DNA from: Gadus chalcogrammus
Lineage: Eukaryota; Chordata; Actinopteri; Gadiformes; Gadidae
Direction: 5' to 3'
Assembly (NCBI RefSeq): GCF_026213295.1
Contig: NC_079431.1
Location: 17,212,431 to 17,276,430, forward strand
DNA length: 64,000 bases
Below the pieces are notes generated by a model. It saw only the letters and a list, made by a program, of their open reading frames with translations. It was not told where the DNA came from and did no database searches. This document shows, piece after piece, positions 36,601 through 41,159 of this stretch (the stretch's first letter is position 1; the number at the start of each line of letters is the position of its first letter). A program made the translations under genes and the position numbers.

Positions 36601-39600
36601 ATATAACTGGGCCCCTAACACAGTATTTGAAGTTCCTTTCCCCCAATTCCTTCTCAACCATGGCTGAGATAACCCCCACTACGAGTCTCGTTGTGGAAAT
36701 ACCAGAGACGAGAGTCCGACGTGTTATGCACCATAACAAGTTCAAGTTCAAGTTCAATTTCAAGTTTATTTATTCAACAGCAGAATGGTTATCCAAATAA
36801 CACAGAAGTATACAACACTTGCGTTACAGTCCTGGAGCTCTATATCTAAGTAATCTCATCTCATCTTCATCCGCTTAACCGGGGTCGGGTCGCGAGGGGA
36901 GCAGCTCAAGCAGGGCCCCCCATACTTCCCTTTCCCGGGCCACATTGACCAGCTCTGACGGGGGGATCCCGAGGCGTTCCCAGGCCAGTGTTGAGATATA
37001 ATCTCTCCACCTAGTCCTGGGTCTTCCCCGAGGTCTCCTCCCCACTGGACGTGCCTGAAACACCTCCCAAGGGAGGCGACCAGTGGGCATCCTTACCAGA
37101 TGCCCGAACCACCTCAGCTGACTCCTTTCTAAGTAAAGGAGCAGCGGCTCTAATCCGAGTTCCTCACGGATGGCTGAGCTTCTCACACTATCCCTAAGGG
37201 AGACGCCAGCCACCCTTCTTAGAAAACTCATCTCGGCTGCTTGTACCCGCGATATCGTCCTTTCGTTCATCACCCAACCCTCATGATCATAGGTGAGGAT
37301 AGGAACGAAGATCGACTGGTAGATCGAGAGTTTTGCCTTGCGGCTCAGCTCTCTTTTCATTACAACGGTGTGGTAAAGCGAACGCAATACCGCCCCCGCG
37401 GTAAAGACCCCGAGGTACTTGAACTCCTTCACTTGGGCTAAGGACTCATTTCCTACCCGGAATAGTAGTGACGAGAACCTCAGACCACCGAACTGCAACC
37501 CCTCCCCACCACGACTACGCCTCGATATCCTGTCCATGTATATATATCTAAGTAATATCATATAATATTTAGAGCTGTCAGTTAAACGCGTTTTTAGCGG
37601 CGTTAACGCAAACCAATTTTAACGGCGTTAAAAAAATTAGCGCGCGATTAACGCAATTATTTTATTTAAAAAAAATATATATATATATTTTTTTTTTAAC
37701 CCTTTGGCTCAAAACAAAGAAGCAGTAGCCTGACTGCTATGTTCAAATTACATTTGTTCAAAGCAGTCGTTTAATTGCACTATAGGCTCTTTTTTTGTAT
37801 CGTCCTGTTTTGATCAGTATATGCCAATGTTGTTATCAATAAAAAATCATTTGCACAAGGCAAGCCGATGCACTTCACCATGTTGATAAGAGAATTAAAA
37901 TGAGAAGAATTATGGGACAAAAAAATCAAGGGATATTTAGCATAGAAAAATAATTTGCGATTAATCGCGACTAATCGCGAGTTAACTATGACATTGATGC
38001 GATTAATCACGATTAAATATTTTAATCGCTTGACAGCTCTAATAATATTACATAAATATCTATAGCATATAATACATATTATCATGCGCAAAAGCTGTGT
38101 GCGCCTCCAGACGATATTATGAATCACAAACGACTGCGTCGGGTTCTCCGACGTCTCTAGTTCTTCCACTTCCACATCAATCTGCAGTAGACTGGACCAT
38201 GCGCTGCCTGCTGCCGGCTGTCAGCTGCCAGCTGCCAGCTGCCAGCGGGGCGGGCAGCGGGGCTCAAAGATGGCTGAGATAACCCCAACTACAGTCTTGT
38301 TGTGGAAATACCAGAGACGTCAAAGAACCGACACCAACAGCAGAAGGGTTATCCAAATAACAAAGATGTGTACAACACTTGCGTTACAGTGTGTGTAATC
38401 ACACACACACACACATGTGGCGCTCGCACGGTCGTAGCTCATTGGCGGGCCAAATTCTCTGGGCTGGCAGAGAAAAGGAAGGTGGCATCTCCCCTTACGA
38501 CTTTAACCCTAACTGCTCCTGACGAGCTGGCTGTCGCCTTGCATGGTTGACTCTGCCGTCGGTGTGTCAATGTGTGTATTAATGTAAGTCGCTTTGGATA
38601 AATGCCAAATGCCCTAATAGTAATTGTAATAAGACATACGGGGAAAATTCCAAAACGGCGCATCTGAGCTTCTTTTTTTCAAAAGCGGATCAGAATGCCT
38701 AGTGCTCGTTTTACACCCGACAAAATTTCTAGCTCGTGGGGGAGCATAGGTAGGCTAGGGGAACTTATATTAATGTTAGAAAACCTCAGAAAGTGAAATT
38801 TTCATGTCATGGGATCTTTAAGGGTATCTATTTTTCCCTCTATGTCTTTCCCTATTTCCCCCTCTCTACCTCTGATATCCTCTCATCTTTAGCTTTGGTA
38901 TATCTAGCTTTCTCTTTTTCTACTTGTATCCCACTCCCCTTCTCCTTCTCATAAGATTCACATGTATCAACCTCTCAATCCTCTTTCCCTTTCTTGGTCG
39001 ATTACCCTATTTAGCTCTCTCCTTCCCTCTCTTCCTCAGTCTTCCTATATCGCTCACTTGCCTCCCTCTCTCTTTCCCTCTCTCCCCCCTTCTCCACTGT
39101 TCTCTTGCTCTCCCATAAGGTTTATATCAGGTCTGAACTATGACCATTAGAAGTAAATATGACTTCAAATGATACCGCTCTCTAGCGGTATAAATATGCA
39201 AGGTAAATTTTAAATATGAAGTAAATTTAAAAGCTGTGTGTCAGAATCTTAACAAAAAAACACTAGACTGCCATAACGTCCACTAAGAAGCCAAGCTGGG
39301 AATGTAAACCCCCCCCCTCCCCTCCCCCAGCCCAGTCCGTAGTGATGGTGAGGCCCCTGGAAGACGTGGAGGTGGGGGCCCCTGGTGACGCCTGCTTCCA
39401 GTGTGAGATCTCCCATCCGGTGCTGCGGGCCCCGGTGTGGAGCCTGAGGGGGGAGCAGCTGCAGCCCAGCGCCACCGTGTTCCTGGAGAAGATGGGCCCC
39501 ATCCACAGACTGACCCTCAGGGAGACGGCCCCCGACATGAGCGGGGAGGTGGGCTTCACGCTGGGCCCCACCTGCAGCACCGCCAAGCTCACCGTGCGGC

Positions 39601-40908
39601 AGGTAGGGCTCAGTCTCTTTTTCTGTCACTTTCTATCTTTTACTGTTGATTCTATTTATATTCATTAATACAGCCATTCATTTATGTATATTATATTATA
39701 TATATTTTTTATAATTATTAAATAATTCAGTCCTTTAAATGATTTGTCTTTTAAACCTTATTGACGTATTCACATGATGGGCGTATAAATGTGAGCCTTT
39801 TAATTAGGGCTTAGTTTAAACCAAAGTAAGCCCAAATATTTGGTTTACCGAGGTAAACCAATAGTTTGTGTCAAAGAATGTTAACAAGAATGATCAAAAA
39901 TTGTATTCGATCAAATTAGAACAGTATATGTAACGTGACTGCAATAACCACATACTGCTCTATATGAATGTACTTGTAATATAATATTGTCAATATTTTT
40001 ATTTGAGCTTTTGTTTGAAAGCTCGGCAAATAGATAAACACATTGGCTCCATATGTTGAGATTCAAAACCTGATCACTAGATGGAGCTGACACCTAAAAT
40101 ACGAAACAGACAAAACCATTGCGAAAAGTAAACTGAGAACAAATGCAAAAAGATGGAGACATGTACCACATAATGGAGCATTGATCTGATAAAGAAAAAT
40201 ACGTTCAAGTGTAAGAGTTAAACAAACAACCGTTGCAAAGACTTAAGCTGTAGATCTTTCAAACAGCTAAGCCGCTTGCACGACTTTGTATAAACACGAC
40301 ACCCGTGACAAGTCATTAATGGTCTGGCCCAGCCAGCGCCACATACTCGGCAATTATATTAGGTGTTTACATACCCGGCCCATATATGGGCATGTCGGTC
40401 AAGCGTACTCTGGTGCTATTTCCACTTCCAGTTGAATGATAGTAGGCTAAACTATATTTAGCAGTATAAAGGTTTCCTATTAATGAGAGAGTATTGAGTT
40501 CATTCATCTGGATCGGGTTTTAGTCACTCATAAAGTGGCTTGATTAAAGTGTAAATGGAGGAGGCACCCCGCAGGGAAATGGAGATAAAGGAACTAGAAA
40601 TAGAAAAGGTGTTAAGAAGGTCAGCATATGATAGGAAATAAAGTGATATGATATGAATTAAAAATAAAAGCTATTGAAACTGCAAATTTATTTAAAAAGT
40701 ATCCTCAAAATGTGTGTTGTGTTCATCCTCATAAATGGTCACATTCTTCCCTTCCCAAACATTGGCCTATATTGGACAGAGGTTGGGCAGCTATACCTTA
40801 CAGTATCGAGTACGTTTTGACTAAACTAATGCCAAGTTCACTGATGGACGGTCTCTATTTCTAACACTCTTCTTCTCTGCTTACATTTCACAGGTGATCC
40901 CTGATTGA
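2610..40908 (+). CDS. obsl1: obscurin-like 1, 28 coding exons (one incomplete at an N gap)
   Basis: Giant modular adaptor. In vertebrates OBSL1 Ig1 binds the titin C-terminus and Ig3 binds myomesin at the M-band, and OBSL1 also acts in the CUL7/CCDC8 (3M) complex. Coding exons: 2610-3624, 18263-18532, 18787-19047, 19436-19747, 20121-20387, 20575-20850, 21000-21275, 21491-21766, 21984-22259, 22611-gap, 23014-23289, 23611-23883, 24415-24690, 25116-25391, 25711-25986, 26425-26700, 26873-27142, 27471-27737, 28143-28415, 29482-29748, 30936-31202, 32293-32405, 32987-33140, 33772-33933, 35487-35591, 36148-36414, 39331-39602, 40894-40908. Almost all borders are phase 1 and the whole chain stays in frame to TGA at 40906. 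Module order is Ig1-5, FnIII, then Ig6-26, about 2,530 residues. No SH3, RhoGEF or kinase module is seen, which favours OBSL1 over obscurin. Which teleost paralogue (a or b) cannot be decided here. Confidence 0.93.
3625..5700. other. obsl1 intron 1, first part, no feature recognised
   Basis: AT-rich intronic sequence without coding potential. Two stretches, near 4330-4360 and 4905-4945, share a GCCACAC(T/C)CAAAA motif and may be remnants of one repeat, too diverged to name. Confidence 0.5.
6114..6434 (+). mobile_element. short interspersed repeat with (GATAA)n head, inserted in the L2-like LINE
   Basis: Starts with AAGATAAGATAAGATAAG..TCCTTTATTCATCCC and continues with GGGGAAATTC, a CA-rich stretch, and GTGCCTTGCTCAAGGGCACC before a box-B-like GGGATTCGAACTGG. 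This composite is familiar from many fish genomes. It separates two adjoining pieces of the LINE endonuclease reading frame. Its formal class is not decided here. Confidence 0.65.
8211..9371 (+). mobile_element. TA-flanked MITE, copy 1 (1,161 bp), carrying a tRNA-SINE
   Basis: Ends are CACTGGAAAAAG and CTTTTTCCAGTG, perfect 12-bp inverted repeats flanked by TA on both sides, as for Tc1/mariner-type elements. Removal with one TA rejoins the host LINE in frame at the Tyr codon of its YADD catalytic motif. It shares almost its whole sequence with copy 2 (9721-10680), including an embedded tRNA-like SINE. It has about 200 bp more, notably around 8700-8820. No transposase. Confidence 0.85.
8470..9000 (+). 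mobile_element. tRNA-derived SINE inside MITE copy 1
   Basis: The tRNA-like part at about 8819-8893 has an A box (TAGCTCAGGTGG) and a B box (GGTCCAATCCC), followed by GCTTCACCAAGCAG and a body containing CAAAGCACCTAACCCTG. A preceding block with repeated GCGACTTTTTT-type words (8540-8680) is shared with copy 2 and may belong to the SINE or the MITE. Acceptor-stem halves do not pair, so it is not a tRNA gene. Confidence 0.65.
9721..10680 (+). mobile_element. TA-flanked MITE, copy 2 (960 bp), carrying the same SINE
   Basis: Same 12-bp ends (CACTGGAAAAAG / CTTTTTCCAGTG) and TA flanks as copy 1, in the same orientation 350 bp downstream. Removing it with one TA restores the LINE frame across [12 protein letters not shown]. 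The embedded tRNA-like part is at about 10140-10213 with B box GGTTCAATCCC. Confidence 0.85.
10836..10885. repeat. 14-bp perfect fold-back palindrome followed by three CCCTAA units
   Basis: TGAGCTCTACTTCT (10836-10849), loop TGTT, then the exact reverse complement (10854-10867), immediately followed by CCCTAA x3 (10868-10885). The block sits inside LINE coding sequence, where the family normally has an uninterrupted run leading to ALNG. Confidence 0.85.
11149..11170. repeat. target-site duplication of the L1-like LINE, left copy
   Basis: CCTTCTCCTTTTTTATTTTT.. here and the same 21-mer with one T fewer at 17767-17787 flank the L1-like element. Both fall in the tail of the older L2-like LINE. 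Confidence 0.8.
12009..13041 (-). mobile_element. Harbinger-like MITE (1,033 bp) inside L1 ORF2
   Basis: Inverted ends AGGTGCGGCCACACC(G/A)GACGC, flanked by a 3-bp TTA duplication (12006-12008, 13042-13044). The inner arms are rich in ACGCG words. No transposase. A 186-bp segment is present twice as a direct repeat, 12321-12506 and 12719-12904, offset 398 bp. Deleting the element with one TTA rejoins the L1 reading frame exactly. TWA targets fit the PIF/Harbinger superfamily, though this assignment is by target site only. Confidence 0.8.
15356..15817 (+). mobile_element. hAT MITE family A, copy 1 (462 bp), inside L1 ORF2
   Basis: Ends TAGAGCTGTCA / TGACAGCTCTA, flanked by a perfect 8-bp duplication CTTTAAAT (15348-15355, 15818-15825). 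Next to the ends are clusters of ATTAATCG (left) and TTAACG words (right). Copies 2 and 3 at 37570 and 48481 are in the opposite orientation. An 8-bp duplication is the mark of hAT transposition. Confidence 0.9.
17052..17627 (-). pseudogene. L1 ORF1p remnant (RNA-binding coiled-coil protein) with internal deletion
   Basis: 191 codons. A Ser/Thr-rich N-terminus is followed by a coiled coil ([20 protein letters not shown], then [17 protein letters not shown]). After DLENR the sequence jumps to [20 protein letters not shown], part of the C-terminal domain. The RRM core that normally lies between appears to be deleted in frame. Confidence 0.7.
17788..18010 (+). mobile_element. probable displaced tail of the L2-like LINE
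   Basis: The T-rich sequence following the right target-site duplication of the L1-like element should continue the 3' end of the older LINE cut at 11149. No protein is encoded. The right edge is a guess. Confidence 0.4.
18263..18532 (+). CDS. obsl1: obsl1 exon 2: Ig4
   Basis: 270 nt, phase 1 at both ends, acceptor CTTCCTCCAG, donor AAAG|GTAACT. The module opens [15 protein letters not shown] and carries [19 protein letters not shown] and [13 protein letters not shown]. The conserved Cys, Trp and Cys of an I-set Ig fold are present. It is separated from exon 1 by the 14.6-kb transposon-filled first intron. Confidence 0.92.
18640..18720 (+). mobile_element. short tRNA-SINE-like fragment in obsl1 intron 2
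   Basis: A G-run (nine to twelve G) and TTAGTATTTGATCCCCAG lead to GGTTCTGGGTTCAAACCCCA, which holds a B-box-like GGTTCAAACCC. Only this part is recognisable. Confidence 0.35.
18787..19047 (+). CDS. obsl1: obsl1 exon 3: Ig5
   Basis: 261 nt, phase 1. Begins [19 protein letters not shown], a typical OBSL1 string, and contains [12 protein letters not shown]. The usual C-terminal core Cys is absent ([13 protein letters not shown]), as in other OBSL1 Ig domains of this region. Acceptor CATCACAG, donor AAAG|GTAATA. Confidence 0.9.
19436..19747 (+). CDS. obsl1: obsl1 exon 4: fibronectin type III module
   Basis: 312 nt (104 codons), phase 1. After the linker [15 protein letters not shown] it shows the FnIII pattern: ALLSWVPAQ (B strand Trp), [10 protein letters not shown], and [16 protein letters not shown] (the YxFRV-N-xGxS signature). 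It is the only FnIII module in the protein, between Ig5 and Ig6 as expected for OBSL1. Acceptor TTTTCAG, donor TTAG|GTGAGC. Confidence 0.92.
20121..20387 (+). CDS. obsl1: obsl1 exon 5: Ig6
   Basis: 267 nt, phase 1. [20 protein letters not shown] opens the module. The core has [19 protein letters not shown] (first core Cys replaced) and [17 protein letters not shown]. The IGTWFLNG and RDSAAL strings are characteristic of this OBSL1 domain. Acceptor CTCCTTCAG, donor CAAG|GTACAA. Confidence 0.9.
20575..20850 (+). CDS. obsl1: obsl1 exon 6: Ig7 (first of a near-identical exon series)
   Basis: 276 nt, phase 1. [20 protein letters not shown], then [21 protein letters not shown] and [14 protein letters not shown]. 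With the next three exons it shares length, the (A/V)PPVKFS start, the QSEG...R..VIQSAE block and an IDD/DDx core, which indicates recent tandem exon duplication. Confidence 0.92.
21000..21275 (+). CDS. obsl1: obsl1 exon 7: Ig8
   Basis: 276 nt, phase 1. [39 protein letters not shown] and [16 protein letters not shown]. Acceptor ATCCATAG and donor ACAG|GTGATT. Confidence 0.92.
21491..21766 (+). CDS. obsl1: obsl1 exon 8: Ig9
   Basis: 276 nt, phase 1. [40 protein letters not shown] and [18 protein letters not shown]. Acceptor TATCTGTAG, donor AGAG|GTGACC. Confidence 0.92.
21984..22259 (+). CDS. obsl1: obsl1 exon 9: Ig10
   Basis: 276 nt, phase 1. [39 protein letters not shown] and [18 protein letters not shown]. 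Acceptor CCCTGATAG, donor AAAG|GTGATT. It is the closest intact relative of the degenerate exon that follows. Confidence 0.92.
22611..22746 (+). CDS. obsl1: obsl1 exon 10 (partial): degenerate Ig11 running into the assembly gap
   Basis: Acceptor CATCTTCAG and the [10 protein letters not shown] start fit the array, and the frame stays open for 45 codons to the N run. The hallmark residues have changed. [11 protein letters not shown] has Gly where the first core Cys is expected (ELQCELSD in its neighbours), and [10 protein letters not shown] replaces the HWYKDG block, so the core Trp is lost. The 3' half would lie in the gap. Sequence after the gap (from 22847) does not continue an Ig. This may be a decaying exon, a base-calling problem beside the gap, or a real variant fold. 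Confidence 0.55.
22747..22846. other. assembly gap of 100 N
   Basis: Exactly 100 N, the usual placeholder for a gap of unknown size. It interrupts exon 10 of obsl1 inside the most repetitive part of the Ig exon array, so one or more 276-nt exons could be missing or collapsed here. Confidence 0.99.
23014..23289 (+). CDS. obsl1: obsl1 exon 11: Ig12
   Basis: 276 nt, phase 1. [40 protein letters not shown] and [18 protein letters not shown]. First intact module after the gap. Acceptor TATTCTACAG, donor CGAG|GTAATG. Confidence 0.92.
23611..23883 (+). CDS. obsl1: obsl1 exon 12: Ig13
   Basis: 273 nt, phase 1. [40 protein letters not shown] and [18 protein letters not shown]. From here the modules have the EPPVxI start and ESExxxLxxEGxxRRL pattern typical of the OBSL1 central Ig array. 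Confidence 0.92.
24415..24690 (+). CDS. obsl1: obsl1 exon 13: Ig14
   Basis: 276 nt, phase 1. [40 protein letters not shown] and [18 protein letters not shown]. Acceptor TATCCTCCAG, donor GCAG|GTAATT. Confidence 0.92.
25116..25391 (+). CDS. obsl1: obsl1 exon 14: Ig15
   Basis: 276 nt, phase 1. [40 protein letters not shown] and [18 protein letters not shown]. Acceptor CTCTCCACAG, donor AAAG|GTATCC. Confidence 0.92.
25711..25986 (+). CDS. obsl1: obsl1 exon 15: Ig16
   Basis: 276 nt, phase 1. [39 protein letters not shown] and [18 protein letters not shown]. Acceptor CTGCTTCCAG, donor AAAG|GTAATA. Confidence 0.92.
26240..26395. mobile_element. diverged interspersed repeat in obsl1 intron 15
   Basis: Contains GCCTCTTGCTCAAGGATGCC, GTAGACTGCAGTCATTGGG and ACCTTTGGGCAGAAACCCTTAACC. 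Related wording occurs at 27290-27395, 28530-28620 and 53740-53800, so these are probably fragments of one old fish SINE/LINE family. Confidence 0.4.
26425..26700 (+). CDS. obsl1: obsl1 exon 16: Ig17
   Basis: 276 nt, phase 1. [39 protein letters not shown] and [18 protein letters not shown]. Acceptor CCTCCCCCAG. Donor AGC|GTAAGT, so the split codon is C|AG (Gln). Confidence 0.92.
26873..27142 (+). CDS. obsl1: obsl1 exon 17: Ig18
   Basis: 270 nt, phase 1. [40 protein letters not shown] and [18 protein letters not shown]. Acceptor TCCTTTAG, donor GAAG|GTAAGA. Confidence 0.92.
27290..27395. mobile_element. diverged interspersed repeat in obsl1 intron 17
   Basis: AGTGAACCCCATACCTTTCGGTCGGGAGTCAATCCC followed by a CACTATCCTGCTG end, matching in style the pieces at 26240 and 53740. 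Too short to classify. Confidence 0.4.
27471..27737 (+). CDS. obsl1: obsl1 exon 18: Ig19
   Basis: 267 nt, phase 1. [40 protein letters not shown] and [18 protein letters not shown]. Donor GAAA|GTAAGG. Confidence 0.92.
28143..28415 (+). CDS. obsl1: obsl1 exon 19: Ig20
   Basis: 273 nt, phase 1. [40 protein letters not shown], then [20 protein letters not shown], where the second core Cys is missing. The [11 protein letters not shown]...SPED block is typical of an OBSL1 C-terminal-half module. Donor CAAG|GTGAGC. Confidence 0.9.
28487..28620. mobile_element. SINE/LINE tail fragment with the conserved fish GCAGACGC core
   Basis: TTAGCAGACGCTTCTATCCAAAGTGACTTA is the conserved tail word found at the end of several fish retroposons. 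The same word, inverted and diverged, is at 35159-35188, 38585-38610 and 42212-42235. Confidence 0.55.
29482..29748 (+). CDS. obsl1: obsl1 exon 20: Ig21
   Basis: 267 nt, phase 1. [39 protein letters not shown] (first core Cys replaced by Val) and [18 protein letters not shown]. The SCESxHDRTxA string is characteristic of OBSL1. Donor GAGC|GTGAGT. Confidence 0.92.
29749..30935. other. obsl1 intron 20, no feature recognised
   Basis: Intronic sequence with C/T-rich stretches (29950-30030). No coding potential, no recognised repeat family. Confidence 0.5.
30936..31202 (+). CDS. obsl1: obsl1 exon 21: Ig22
   Basis: 267 nt, phase 1. [39 protein letters not shown] and [18 protein letters not shown]. 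First core Cys replaced by Val; Trp retained. Acceptor TCCAACAG, donor AGGG|GTAGGT. Confidence 0.91.
31203..32292. other. obsl1 intron 21, no feature recognised
   Basis: Two similar stretches, 32035-32100 and 32125-32185 (AATTC..AAATGACCA..GGTTCATGATGTT..GGCATTTGAAATA), form a short imperfect direct repeat. Nothing else noted. Confidence 0.5.
32293..32405 (+). CDS. obsl1: obsl1 exon 22: Ig23, N-terminal part (GC donor)
   Basis: 113 nt, entering phase 1 and leaving phase 0. [36 protein letters not shown]. The donor is ATGAAG|GCAAGA, a GC-AG type 5' splice site. No GT nearby keeps the frame, and the next exon starts NGAEVKPG, completing the expected WMKNG loop. Confidence 0.88.
32406..32986. 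other. obsl1 GC-AG intron with a SINE-like fragment
   Basis: The intron begins GCAAGA and ends CTCTCCAG. Within it, 32630-32720 has GGCTCAGGTGGCTCAGTG (A-box-like) and GATCTGGGTTTCTGTTTGG, a decayed tRNA-type SINE head. Confidence 0.5.
32987..33140 (+). CDS. obsl1: obsl1 exon 23: Ig23, C-terminal part
   Basis: 154 nt, phase 0 in and phase 1 out. [20 protein letters not shown], then [18 protein letters not shown]. With exon 22 it totals 267 nt, the standard module size. Acceptor GCTCTCCAG, donor TATG|GTAAAT. Confidence 0.9.
33772..33933 (+). CDS. obsl1: obsl1 exon 24: Ig24, N-terminal part
   Basis: 162 nt, phase 1 both ends. [47 protein letters not shown]. The intron falls after the IRQEG turn. 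Acceptor CCCCCACCAG, donor GAAG|GTACGC. Confidence 0.9.
33934..35486. other. obsl1 intron 24 with retroposon tail
   Basis: GGTGCTTTGGATAAAAGCGTCTGCTAAAT at 35159-35188 is the fish retroposon tail word. A short CAGTGACCCCTAGTGGCAG stretch at 34734 may belong to the same or another repeat. The rest is plain AT-rich intron. Confidence 0.5.
35487..35591 (+). CDS. obsl1: obsl1 exon 25: Ig24, C-terminal part
   Basis: 105 nt, phase 1. [36 protein letters not shown]. Exons 24 and 25 together give 267 nt. The second core Cys is missing ([10 protein letters not shown]), as in the OBSL1 module it resembles. Acceptor TTCTTTCAG, donor GAAG|GTATAT. Confidence 0.9.
36033..36115 (+). repeat. (CATC)n tetranucleotide microsatellite
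   Basis: About 20 perfect CATC units, 33 bp before obsl1 exon 26. Close enough to the acceptor that length changes could matter for splicing. Confidence 0.98.
36148..36414 (+). CDS. obsl1: obsl1 exon 26: Ig25
   Basis: 267 nt, phase 1. [39 protein letters not shown] and [18 protein letters not shown]. As I recall human OBSL1, its last Ig corresponds to this module. Here the reading frame goes on into another exon. Confidence 0.91.
36855..37542 (-). mobile_element. RTE/Rex3-like LINE, 3' fragment with target-site duplication
   Basis: Encodes about 225 residues of the LINE C-terminus: [20 protein letters not shown], [57 protein letters not shown] and [20 protein letters not shown]. The 3' end has TCATCTCATCTTCATCC. 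Flanked by TATATCTAAGTAAT at 36841-36854 and 37543-37556 (14 bp, exact), so it is a complete 5'-truncated insertion. The coding part is open and probably young. Confidence 0.85.
37570..38041 (-). mobile_element. hAT MITE family A, copy 2 (472 bp)
   Basis: TAGAGCTGTCA ends, perfect 8-bp duplication ATAATATT (37562-37569, 38042-38049). High identity with copies 1 and 3. Oriented opposite to copy 1. Confidence 0.9.
38818..39330. other. 3' part of obsl1 intron 26, C/T-rich
   Basis: 38830-39120 is strongly pyrimidine-rich (CTCTCC, TTCCC words), a low-complexity stretch. No gene. Confidence 0.6.
39331..39602 (+). CDS. obsl1: obsl1 exon 27: extra C-terminal Ig26
   Basis: 272 nt, phase 1 in and phase 0 out. 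[40 protein letters not shown], then [19 protein letters not shown]. Acceptor CTCCCCCAG, donor CGGCAG|GTAGGG. The phase switch matches the last exon only. GC-rich codon use like the rest of the gene supports real coding. Confidence 0.88.
39603..40893. other. obsl1 last intron, no feature recognised
   Basis: AT-rich, with no coding potential. It separates the Ig26 exon from the four-codon final exon. Confidence 0.5.
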
Positions 40909-41150
40909 CAGGGTGTCATCGCCCAGCTATAGGATTAACTTACAGTGCACTGGTTGTTTTGACCTGACAATAGTCAAGAGATGCAAACAAACTAAAAAGC
41001 AAATGCATGCACTCATACACTATACTGTAAGGTGCCTTGGTTCCAAAATGGATTATATTATATTATTATTGAAAGCTGACTTGATGGTGTTGAATAATGT
41101 TGTGAGCGATGAGGTATACTATATGTGAATAAAGTCATCATTTTTTTAGC
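40894..41150 (+). CDS. obsl1: obsl1 exon 28: last four codons and 3'UTR
   Basis: Acceptor TACATTTCACAG is followed by GTG ATC CCT GAT TGA, so the protein ends ...TVRQVIPD, with the stop at 40906-40908. AATAAA at 41128-41133 is followed by a T-rich stretch, a good poly(A) signal about 220 nt past the stop. The right edge is approximate. Confidence 0.8.
41128..41133 (+). terminator. obsl1: obsl1 poly(A) signal AATAAA
   Basis: Canonical hexamer 220 nt after the obsl1 stop, followed within 15 nt by a T7 run. Confidence 0.75.
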
Positions 41151-41159
41151 TGCAAGCCA

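Larger units (their letters stand above)
36561..38817. mobile_element. TTAA-flanked (piggyBac-like) element with nested insertions
   Basis: Ends AGGTCCCATGGCATG and CATGTCATGGGATCT are inverted repeats (13 of 15), each flanked by TTAA (36557-36560, 38818-38821). Inside are an RTE/Rex3-like LINE fragment (36855-37542) and hAT MITE copy 2 (37570-38041). Two segments occur on both sides of these guests (GGCTGAGATAACCCC... at 36662 and 38271; GGTTATCCAAATAACA... at 36785 and 38347), suggesting an internal duplication or two overlapping elements. No transposase seen. Confidence 0.7.

Noticed and set aside
2610..40908. Obscurin (obscn) rather than OBSL1
   Set aside because: No IQ, SH3, RhoGEF, PH or kinase module, the single FnIII sits after Ig5 and the protein ends after Ig26. 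Many module strings match OBSL1.
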